This document shows, piece by piece, positions 25,416 to 34,858 of a stretch of 64,000 nucleotides of DNA. How positions within the stretch are numbered: the stretch's first letter is position 1; every line of letters begins with the position of its first letter. Origin of the DNA: Suillus spraguei (Eukaryota > Basidiomycota > Agaricomycetes > Boletales > Suillaceae); NCBI GenBank assembly GCA_016800925.1, contig JABCPU010000085.1, positions 140,172 to 204,171 on the forward strand. The letters run 5' to 3'. A program made the translations under genes and the position numbers. The notes under the pieces are model-generated. The model searched no databases. It saw nothing but the letters and a program-made list of their open reading frames with translations, and was not told the DNA's origin.

Positions 25416-27135
25416 ATGACCGTGGTCTCGAATGATCCCACCTGGGGGCCGATCATTTATTTATATCGTCGTTACAGCCAGTTTGTGGGTTCGTGGAGGC
25501 AGTTGGATGTTGTGATATCAATCTAACCTTGACTGCGGTTCGCAGTTGCTGCCTTTGTTGCAGTGCTGTACGATTGGGGTGAGCACGACAATATCAAGAA
25601 ACTGTCGATAACTTACAAGTATTTCTAGCACTTACATTCGGACAAGAGGTATGTTGATGCTGTGATTGGAGCACCGATTTTGATAAGAATATTTGGTCTT
25701 ATAGGTCGAATTGATCTGGGTGAGTAGAATCTCATGTCAGAGGAACACACATGAAATTACACTTAATTCCAGAGGCAACGCTGGTCCCTAATGACAGTTA
25801 TGTATCTTAGTGTGTGTAGCTTGTTTGTCGCAGTTGCTGTGCTGTGCTAACTTGAAAGTATCTCAGGTGCGCTACCTTGGAATCTTATATGCCGCGTATG
25901 TTCGGAAGTCTAAACAATCGTTGTTGTGCTAATCGTCTATCTTTCATAATCAGCCTGGGCGTGCTGAGTATGTTTCCTTAGTGCATTTGCTGCCTTTACT
26001 TCTTCTGACCAACGGCATACAGACAGCGTTCCGACCATCTCGCTCACCGATACGGTGAGTCTTCTGTACCAATACCTGCTATTTCTGCCCAACTAATCAT
26101 GGTGCCCTGTAGGGGTGAGTGTGATTCTTCACCAGCTTCTTGGTTCACTAATGATTGCCACATTATATTGCAACAGATGTGAGTTTGTTTGGAGTGTGTA
26201 CCACCCGGGCTAGTTGCTAACCGGATTGGTTAGGCTTTATTCTGTACGTCGTACGGACTTGGATGGGTTTTTTGGCGTTTTCAATGTTGTGGGGTGAGTA
26301 TAAGACCCAGCGATTATGACTTCACTGAAACATGCTGCAAGTCATCATCATCACTCGGTTGCATGCCATGTATCAACGATCCAGAAAGATCCTGATATCT
26401 CTCGCTGTCACCTTCCTGATTGTCACCGTTTTCGATGGAGCGGCTAGCGTGAAGATAATGATACATACTTCAGCGGGTACGCTTAATTGTGCATAAAACA
26501 AAACGTGCATAGGACTCATTGAAGAATACCAGAGGAACTTATTATCTCCGACACCTATCAGTGTTCGATTGACTACCTGGAACGCTTAGTACTTCTAGAT
26601 TCCATTATTTGGATAAGCTGCACTGTGTGGGAGGTCCTCGCGTTGTGTCTCGCAATCTGGATTGCGGTAAAACACTTCCGCGAACTGCGACAACATTCGG
26701 CAGGAGGGATTATCAACGACTGTTTCGTAGTGTTGATCAGATCCCATGTGGTTTATTTTGCGAGGTGAGCCCATAGTATGATCGTTGTTCCCTTTTTCCA
26801 CTGAAGGATCGAACCTGATAGCTTTGTTGCTGTTTCTTGCGTGCAACTCATTAATAATTTCTCTCCGCTCTCAACGGTATTATCTTCTAATTACCTCTGC
26901 ATGCGACCATGGTTCATCATTTCTATAGGACCACACAACTCTAGAAACCCAGACTTATTATGGATTGCTTCAGGTTTTGGAGTTGGTGCAGATGTTTGTG
27001 CTGGGACCTCGCCTAATCCTTAGCATTCGGGAATATCACGCTGAGCTCGTCGTGGCCAATGCCGACGCAGTAAATGGTATGATCTCGATCGCTCTCCAGG
27101 AGCGCGTGCATGTGTCAACTGGCCATGGTGTATAG
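25416..27135 (+). CDS. DUF6533 multi-pass membrane protein, 15 exons including micro-exons
   Basis: Agaricomycete seven-helix-like membrane family of unknown function. Exons: 25416-25488, 25546-25578, 25629-25648, 25705-25719, 25773-25811, 25867-25895, 25954-25967, 26023-26054, 26113-26114, 26177-26178, 26234-26293, 26342-26476, 26533-26764, 26822-26876, 26929-27135. They sum to 948 nt, 315 aa. The product reads MTVVSNDPTWG, VAAFVAVLYDWALTFGQEV, ELIWRQRWSLMTVMYLSVRY, LGILYAALGVLNSVPTISLT, DTGCFILYVVRTWMGF, RLHAMYQRSRKILISLAVTF and WEVLALCLAIWIAVKHFREL, ending GPRLILSIREYHAELVVANA. All introns are 49-65 nt with GT-AG ends. Exons of 15, 14, 2 and 2 nt are required to keep the family reading. 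No frame damage was found. Confidence 0.85.
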
Positions 27136-27489
27136 CACGGGAAATACTCGGTGGAAGTGGAGCCAATAGTTGTCTAGTGCGCTGCAGGGAGCAGCAGGAG
27201 AATTCGTTTTATGCAGACCCACTTTAGCCTTGGTATTACTGCGTTTTGGGACGACGGAACTAAAAATATCACAAAGGGTGCAATCGGAGTTATTATCATC
27301 GAGTCTAAATTTCTACGGTCAACTAGCAGGTAGCAAAATGCAGTGCAACTACCTGATGACACGTTATCTCACGCTCACTCACTTGTCCGCTTATTAAACT
27401 TCCGAAAAAGCTCTTCGGCACTACGATAACTAACGTATATATAAGATGAAACTGGGACACTCACAGAACAGCTCTATCCAGCAACTGCG
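27136..27489. other. Intergenic
   Basis: Between the DUF6533 gene and Sec14 copy B. Nothing recognised beyond the copy B promoter-proximal similarity to copy A. Confidence 0.45.
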
Positions 27490-28691
27490 ATGTCGATTCA
27501 CGTCCCACTCCCAGTTCCGAGTCGCTCGCATGAGAATGCACCACCTTCACTTTCCGACAAGCAGCAGACTTTATATGACAGTGTCCTTGAACACTTCGCT
27601 CCTGTAGACTATACGCTTCCGAATATCAACCAGGAGAAGGCTGCACTGACAGTGGAAGAAAAGTTCTGGTTGGTCGGTGCATCTTATCGCAGTCTTTGAT
27701 TTCGTGCATCTGGTTGACCCGCGTCATTCTTTCCTATTGTGACCAATACTGCACAGTCATATGAATGTCTTTTGAGATATCTACGTGCTACCAACTGGAA
27801 CGCAGATATGGCCATAAAGCGCTTAGAAGATACACTCAAGTGGAGACGTGAATTTGGGATCTATGACAAAATCACTCCTGAGTATATTGAACCAGAGGTA
27901 CGAGAGAGCGAATTCTTCATGTTCGCGATTAATACGAATGGTTTAAAGGCAAAGAGCGGCAAAGAGTTTATCTTTGGTTACGATACTCACGGACGACCTG
28001 CCATCTATGTGAGCCCCTCAAAACTGGCTGCTGAAGAGTCACCCCGCACAACGCAGTTCACTGTCTGGATGGCCGAACGCTCTTTTGACCTCATGGGTCC
28101 AGGTGTTGAGTAAGTGCCCTTTTACGCATCCTATTTCTTCCATAGCTTATTTCAGCGCTATCTAGGAGCCTTGCATTGTTGGTGGATTATGCAGACAACA
28201 CCAAAAACGTGTCGTTTGGCATGTGCCACTCAACGCTCGACATCATTCAGACACACTATCCAGAACGTCTCGGCCTTGCGCTCATTGCACACCTTCCCTG
28301 GATTTTGAATGCATTTATTGCACTACTCACACCATTCATGGACGCCCATACCCGGCAGAAGTTAGTCTTCAACCCTGTCATCAACGGAAACGGTCTGTTT
28401 AGGACAGCTGCAGATGCGAAAGCTTGGGATGTCGGTTACACGTCACGAGTATTTGAGCCAGACCAACTTATCCAGGAGGGTTGGAGTGGCTCGCAACGGT
28501 TTACATATTCCCATAGCATGTATTGGGAAGCGCTTGTAAAGCTATGCGAGGAGAGGCGCTCTAGGATGTTTATGGTGTGGCATCGCATGGGCGGGAAAGT
28601 GGGTATCAAGGAATGGGACGTTAAGGTTGCTGTCAGAGACGGGACCCATGTAGATGGGGATGGAGCGTTGGTGGAGAATGACCAGCTTTAG
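27490..28691 (+). CDS. Sec14-like CRAL-TRIO lipid-transfer protein, copy B
   Basis: Intact paralogue of copy A (9788-10984). Exons 27490-27672, 27757-27897, 27949-28109 and 28166-28691 give 336 aa. Conserved blocks are [80 protein letters not shown] and VFNPVINGNGLFRTAADAKA. Intron 2 (27898-27948) is 51 nt and has no stop, so it could be retained as 17 extra residues. Copy A has an intron at the same place and most relatives lack those residues, so splicing is preferred. Predicted role: lipid exchange between membranes. Confidence 0.88.
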
Positions 28692-29121
28692 TCATGAATT
28701 TCCTGGAGAACTGGACCGAACCGGACTTTTCCATCACTATTCGCGAGCGGGCTGCGGCTGACTCAGGCATCTTCCGTACTTTGGATAGAGCGACAGATCA
28801 CTTATAGGACATCGATCAACGTCGACGTTCAGAAAAGGCTGAATTCATCATGTTTTTACAACAAAGCTTCCTAAATGTAACATTACAAGTATGCATGTAG
28901 CTCCAATTATAAATATTGTGCGAGCAGTACCAAGATGTGAACGGGCATGGTTGACTGGAGAGAGTATTGAGTAATCAGTATCACTGTACCAGTGTCATGA
29001 CTGCGTCCCTGTCGAAGGTGGTCCCTCCAGCCCAGATCATGGCGCAACCTGATACAATGACCGCTATGGAAGATCAACGAACAAGCACAAGCAAGACTAG
29101 AGCAACAAAAATTCACGCACA
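28692..29121. other. Intergenic between convergent genes
   Basis: Presumed 3' regions of Sec14 copy B (+) and the MYND gene (-). Nothing else seen. Confidence 0.45.
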
Positions 29122-31179
29122 TTACTGACACCTATGGCCTAACTTCAATTCCATATTTAATGCAGTACGCGGACTGAACAAAATCTGTCGTGAATAGTAT
29201 TGGTTGTTTATCGCAATCACAGAACACAAGAATGATCGATGGCCCCTTGATTCTTTCAAGTTCCAGGACGACAAGCTTTCCACGACGTCGTTTTCAGAAA
29301 GCCCATTGAACAGGAAGAGGTAGCGTCGGAGAGGCCGAACTGATACGTCGAGCTTATTTACACCGAGCTCAACCACAAGCCGTTCCCGGTCTGTCGGATA
29401 TTGACGCTGCGCAGCGGCGACTAACTTTGGAATATCATCATCCCCTTGATGCGACATCTGTCTGTCTTCTAAAGCAGCTAGCAGACGGAGACTACGCTTC
29501 ACGTAGTGCGGTGATGACGAGCCTGGATAGATCGTGAATGGAAATGGTGACTGCGAACATCGGAAAGACTTGCCGACAGCTGCCTTGAGAAATTTACAGC
29601 TCAACCTATGGTGACTATGCCAGGAATCACGCTGGCATTGCTTTGAGCAGTTCGCACAACTTGACACCCCGCGCATTGCCTGAGCTTAATTCCTTCTGTA
29701 GTTCCACCGCAACACTGTTTTAGGAGATAAGTTGAATGGTCAACAAGATCGAAACAATGAAGTCTATGACTGACTTTTAGAAACCAGCCCTTGTCATTGG
29801 ATAATGGCCACTTTGTCATTTCCTCTTTGGACCTGAGACTGACATATGATCGTATTGTCCGCTCCATTGCGAACCAATCCTTCCAGATGTTTTTGTCTTG
29901 TCTCGCGACTGGTCCGAGAGCATTAGACCAGGCGTCCACGTGTTTGCATGTGTAGCTCAAGATTTTGTCGTGAACAAGATAGTGGTATAATATCTCGAAA
30001 AAATCTGCGTTGATATTATGGAGATTCGCTTCCATCTTCAAGGGTTCAAAAGGAGCCATACGGACCGCCACCTCAAGGGCGCGTGCGCGGAGAGCCTCGT
30101 AGAACACGGAGACAGGGCCGTCGGCATATTCAAGGAGAAAGAAGAGGTACCGGAAACTCGAGGCGAGGGCGTTCTCCGTGCTCCCCATACCAGGGATAAG
30201 AGGGATAAGAGGCTGGAGAATACGGAGAGCCGAGAAAATATGTCTGATGGAGTGTCGGACGATGAATCCTTCCCGTATCGCAACATCGTGCCTACTCGTC
30301 CCCATGATGAAGCAAACACAGGTTGAAAACATTGCTATGGCTTGAATCAGCTCCATCCGGACGTCCTTGGAGGTTATATCAGGGTCCTTTGCCACCGTTG
30401 GTATGGTCTTGACATACTTCAGAGCTGCAGAAGTGAAGGGGCCAATGCCACCTGACACTTCCAGTAGTGTAGTCACAAAGGATTCGTTGCGCATGCGTTC
30501 TCCAGCCAAGAAGGTTGTGACAAGTCTAAGAGAAGTGATGCAACCGAGGTCTTGCAATGTGACTTGAATTCTCAGAATATCATCATCTTTTGTTTCAATT
30601 GCTAACACCCACAACTCTGCGATCGGGCGGCAAAGGATTGGCGTAGTAGCGAGTCTTGAGTTCCCGTCAGAACAGCGGCCAGCGATTAAGCCATAAAACA
30701 GTATGCTGACAACAAGCTTGATGGCAGGTGTCCTGTCGACGGGTCTATAGTTGGCCCCGCACATAATGAATTGGTCGTGAAAGAAAAGGAGCCAGGGAAC
30801 GATACAGTTCCAAACAAGGAGAGATTGTATTTCCGAATGATCATCGATATTGCCCAAAGTTGTGACAATCCCGGCAAGGGACCACCGAGCGAGCTCGATA
30901 TCGGTGGTAGTGGCTGGAGTTGACTTTACAGGCACGCGATCTGGGTTGAGGTGCATGTAAAACACTGGCTGCAGTATCCGTAACTCAGATTCGGAGCAAT
31001 CTGCAATTCGATCGCAGAGCTGCTGAAAGTCTGTAACTGAACGATCTAACACTCCCTGGGCCAGTGTCTGAGCAATCTACCGATAAGCGGCGATAAAAGT
31101 CAGTGATCGATCGCAAAACACCCACAAGTACATCCTGGGGCAGCTTTGATAAAAGCGTCTCTGCTGAGGTCATCCTCAC
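29122..31179 (-). CDS. MYND-finger protein, frame broken inside the finger
   Basis: Basidiomycete MYND zinc-finger protein of unknown function, likely a protein-interaction scaffold. Exons on the minus strand: 31179-31132 (MRMTSAETLLSKLPQD), 31076-29775 and 29714-29122. The long helical N-terminal part (GVLDRSVTDFQQLCDRIADC, YEALRARALEVAVRMAPFEP) leads to CCGGTTEGIKLRQCAGCQVV and then CSKQCQRDSWHSHHRLSCK, a C-terminal MYND. Between VVR and CSKQC one base is missing (CGAACTGC where CGA-nAC-TGC is expected, at 29650/29651). The last exon is 593 nt, one short of a multiple of three. Intron 29774-29715 is 60 nt and stop-free but interrupts the finger, so it is taken as spliced. Expected length is about 647 aa if the base is restored. 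It is either a new null allele or a sequence error. Confidence 0.85.
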
Positions 31180-32006
31180 TTAAAAACGGATGATCACTAC
31201 GCGGTGCGCACTATCAAGAGTCGTGGTCTAGTCTCCCGTATGAAATAGAACAGGTAGTCGTTTTTTCTTGTTCAAACCCTAGCGCGCTTATCATGATATC
31301 GATAAGGCCTGGATCTTATGACGCTTCATCCTGAGAAACTTTTGAGTCGTGAGCCAAAATGAAATTCAATTACATGTAAGATGAATTCTGTGACTCAATG
31401 TCTTTCAAAGCTTGGAGGTGACCGTCGACGACACCATAAGCCTCCCGTCACTGAAGCGCCGAGCGCAAACTGCAACATTAGACAAGTAAGTAACTATAAC
31501 TGTATTGTGCGTGCAGTGCAGAGGTGTGTGTGAGGGTAAAACAGAGCACAGCAACGATGGATTATCACTACGTGCTATGACTGCCCCGTCCAGGGATGAA
31601 CGGTCTGAAGGACCCCGTCGTGCGGGCAATGATGTAGTTCTGGACTATGCAAATGGTACGATGATGTTCCAATGATAATACCCAGGATGATGCAATTAGA
31701 AGTTCGAGTAGTCCCATTGAGTGCGGGAAAGTCGATAATCCTCTGGCAGTAGATGTGGTTAGGTGGTATGAAGCCACTTGACGTGTAAGATAGCTGCGTC
31801 CGTCGAGATAGGAGAGTAGCATGGAATACTAGTTAGGCAGTTGCAAGAGTCAAAAGTATCATGTACCCTATGGCGTGGGCTGCTGCATCGGCTTTTCTCT
31901 TGCCTGACCTTGAGTGTCCTGCAAGAAGCGCATGAGATCATATTACTCTTCCATATGAAAATCACGATCATAGCAGCCTCATGGGCCCACAATCGAGAAA
32001 TCGAGA
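31180..32006. other. Intergenic
   Basis: No gene recognised; short overlapping open frames only. Confidence 0.45.
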
Positions 32007-33185
32007 TTAGCCAAATTGAAGGCTCACCATCCTTGGCCTTTTAACGGGTCTTGGACGAACTCCATTCGATCCCGCACGAACTCCAACCACGCCTATAGAT
32101 ATACTCGCACCATTCACGCCCGAGTTGGGTGGCAGTGCAGGGCCATCCTCGAGTTCACGCTTCTTGCCTCGCATGCCGCCAAGGGCAGACGCATCTGTCC
32201 GTTGCGACGCGGCACTGCTCTGCACAGCTGAACGCGGTGCAGCGCTTGTCGGTGTAGTTATCCGAGTTGATGCAGTAGGGGGCGGTATTGATACAGTAGG
32301 AACATGAGGCTTTGAATGAATGAATTGCACTTGTGATACTGCTGGCGGCGGTTGTGCGGATAGTTGATTTGGATTTGATGGTGCCACTTGTGGCGGAGGA
32401 AGTGTACCGGGTGCGCCGGGTGCGGCTCCCGGCGCAAGACCTTGAGCTTGAGCACGTGCGAGTTTTTTGAGCTCTTTCTACGAGTAGCAAATGCATGATG
32501 CTCTAAATGTTAAAGCTCATAGGGATGAGAAAGCACACATACCCGTTTTCTCCTGTCTTCCTTTGCCTGCGCAGACTCCACGACCAAAGTGCTCGCATTC
32601 CACTAGTGCGTGCAGTATCATCAAAATTCAAGCATGGTGCAAAGAAAGAAGAACGCACCCCTTTCAGACCTTCCGCACTGACCGTAAACGCTTCCCTCTG
32701 CGTTCGTTCATCAAACTCAACTATTGGTATGCGTTGCTTTGGTGGTACCAGCATCATAGTAGTAAGGTAATCGTCCTTCTTCATCGAGTGCTTCCCAGGG
32801 ACACTCTTTATGAGAAATCGGTAAGAATTCTTTTTCATTTTGTCATCACTGTCTGGAAGAAGGGCGGCCGGTGTAAGTGGTGGTATAGAAGCGTGTGACA
32901 GTGGCGTCTGGGGGGGAATGGATGGGCGGACGTGCTTATCATAAGCAGAATGAAGATTAAAGCGACCAAGAAGGTCCTGCGTGCTCGCAAGGGATGTCCG
33001 TGGAGGGGGATGTACTGTAATTTGTGGGATTAGTCGGGTGTGAAAAGTAGTAATCAAACGCTGCAAGAATGAAAACAACTAGTGATGCCCGTACCAGCTG
33101 GTGGTGGTAGAAACACAAAGTTAGAGTCTTGAGTGATTGTAGACGGGCCTGCCACGGCATTATTTAAGTCGTCCTCGACGTCCAT
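32007..33185 (-). CDS. MED19: Mediator complex subunit 19 (Rox3)
   Basis: Head-module subunit of the RNA polymerase II Mediator, nuclear. Exons on the minus strand: 33185-33095, 33014-32659, 32602-32543 and 32477-32007, 325 aa. The start MDVEDDLNNAVAGPS gives a clean first exon. The diagnostic block is KKNSYRFLIKSVPGKHSMKK, DDYLTTMMLVPPKQRIPIVE, FDERTQREAFTVSAEGLKG, then WNASTLVVESAQAKEDRRKR and KELKKLARAQAQ, as in basidiomycete Rox3/Med19. The C-terminal 130 residues are Pro/Ser/Ala-rich and end in a basic patch (RPRPVKRPRM). A GT directly after that ATG could start another intron, so the last residues (VSLQFG) are uncertain. The gene is intact. Confidence 0.9.
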
Positions 33186-34036
33186 GTCGAGTAGCGAGGA
33201 GAACGAGCGGAGATCAGAATCACACTCTGAAAGCGCGTAAATCTTAGGTTGCCTAATTTATCCCAGGCAACACCAAAGATCAGAAAAGCAGCGTGCTCGT
33301 GGATGTCGCCGTAATTACCGACGATGAGCAAAGGCTGTTGGTCGCTGTCGTCGTCGATGGCAGGGACAAGGGGATCCAACAAGTTCGCAAGAGAATATGA
33401 ATCGGCAAAGATTAGTCAGCTGCACGTGGTTTGTTGACGGGAATGGTTTGACCAACTTTTGAAATTAAATCGATAAGTTATCACCTTCAACTTGAAGTGG
33501 GTTCTATGATATAGACCAAGGTGGGATTCTTGTGGACTGTAGTAAGCCTTTATGTTGCTTTTTCTTTTGCGTTGTGAACATGACACACATACATGGATAC
33601 AGCGGTGGATAAGTTAATGACGACCGAGCTAAACAATATGCAGATACATTGGGAGTACTTGGTCAAGGGCTGAAGGTACGTGCTTGGCACCGCACACAGG
33701 AAAAAACTCTGTGAACGCATGATGGGGGGCATACAATGCAATGCGGCGATGCGCTGCATGGTCTCCATGATGCATGATGTTCATGATGCATGATGTTGGG
33801 TGCAAGAACATTCAAGGCAAAATGTATGTACTTCTGAGGACACTACTTGTACAGTCTTTGCTATAAGCGCTGAATACTATCAGTAACTAATCAAGCGTAC
33901 AATTGGGGATAATGCCACTGCAATATTCTGATGGAAGGTCCGGGAGGATTTTCGTCAAGAATTCGACGCTCTCGGCAACCTTGAGTACAGACCCGGATGA
34001 TGGTGAAGACAACCAGGGACGAAATATCGATATCAA
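33186..34036. other. Intergenic
   Basis: Upstream of MED19 and downstream of the AIG2-like gene. A 72-codon minus-strand frame (33382-33164) overlaps the MED19 start in another frame and is not recognised. ATGATGCATGATG-type short repeats lie near 33765-33795. Confidence 0.45.
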
Positions 34037-34507
34037 TCAACCGGCGAGCACCATTCCACCAAAACGCTCGAGCCAGGCGTTCAGCCTCCTGGTTTCAAAG
34101 TCTTCAAAAACCCAATCCTCCTCTGCTAAAGCATCTGCTTCCCCCTTCCACACGTATGTGAATGCGTCCAACTTGCTTCCATCAACCATATCCACTAAAA
34201 CCGGAGTTCGTTCGTACGAACTACCTTCGTAGTTATCCAATTTCCTCCACTCTGAGAGGCTGGCGGGAAAGATTACATATCCATCAACAGTGCAGGTGTC
34301 ATTGCCGCGGATGAGCGCGGGATAATCACGGCGATGGACGCGGCGCCTTTCGAAGCCCGTTATAGTTCCAGGTTTACGCTAAGAGAGGACCTCACCCGCC
34401 TTCAACGAGTCGCCTTTTATTGCCCAGGCCAGGAGAGGGGCGGCCATTAAGGTCCCATAGACAAATATTGGGGCAACGGTGTTAGTTGGAGTAGTAGCGT
34501 CCATCAT
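34037..34507 (-). pseudogene. AIG2/gamma-glutamylcyclotransferase-like protein with one in-frame stop
   Basis: Predicted GGCT/AIG2-fold enzyme. The frame runs from ATG 34507 to a stop at 34037, 157 codons, no intron. N-terminal APIFVYGTLMAAPLL carries the family YGTL motif. Later come GTITGFERRRVHRRDYPALI, VDGYVIFPASLSEWRKLDNY, EGSSYERTPVLVDM and DWVFEDFE, all in the family order. Codon 43 (34381-34379) is TAG, between AGEVLS and RKPGTITG. The only possible intron around it would be 17 nt, too short. Everything after the stop is still in frame and conserved, so the lesion is young or an error. Confidence 0.8.
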
Positions 34508-34858
34508 CTTGTGCAGAGTGATAGGGTCTAGCGATTTCACTTTCCGCCGTAAGAAAATATGTTACAAGCGCGACTAGTAATGCAACATCAATGCTAAGTC
34601 CACCTGGTATGCTACACGGAAAATTACCTGGATAGTGAAAAGAACAAGTTGGTTGGTCGGTGTGATGTCCAGCCCCTTAAGTGGGCCTCAATATTTTGTG
34701 ACTGTCACGCATGAATGATGACGGGGACGACCATGTAGTGCAGATCAGCCGAGTTGCACAGGGGTTAATTAGCCAAAATTAGCGATTCCCACACTCTGAC
34801 CACGAGGCCAGTGGCAGCTCAAAAGATCACCAACTGTTCTTCAGTAGTGAGAGGCACT
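34508..34858. other. Divergent intergenic region
   Basis: Between the AIG2-like gene (-) and the oligopeptide transporter (+); likely both promoters. No element identified. Confidence 0.4.

Noticed and set aside
29949..30326. A 102-codon plus-strand frame inside the MYND gene
   Set aside because: Antisense shadow of a well-supported minus-strand exon with conserved protein sequence.
34760..34830. tRNA-like CTCGTGGTCAGAGTGTGGG word on the minus strand
   Set aside because: No B-box GGTTCGA-type sequence at the right distance and no stem pairing.
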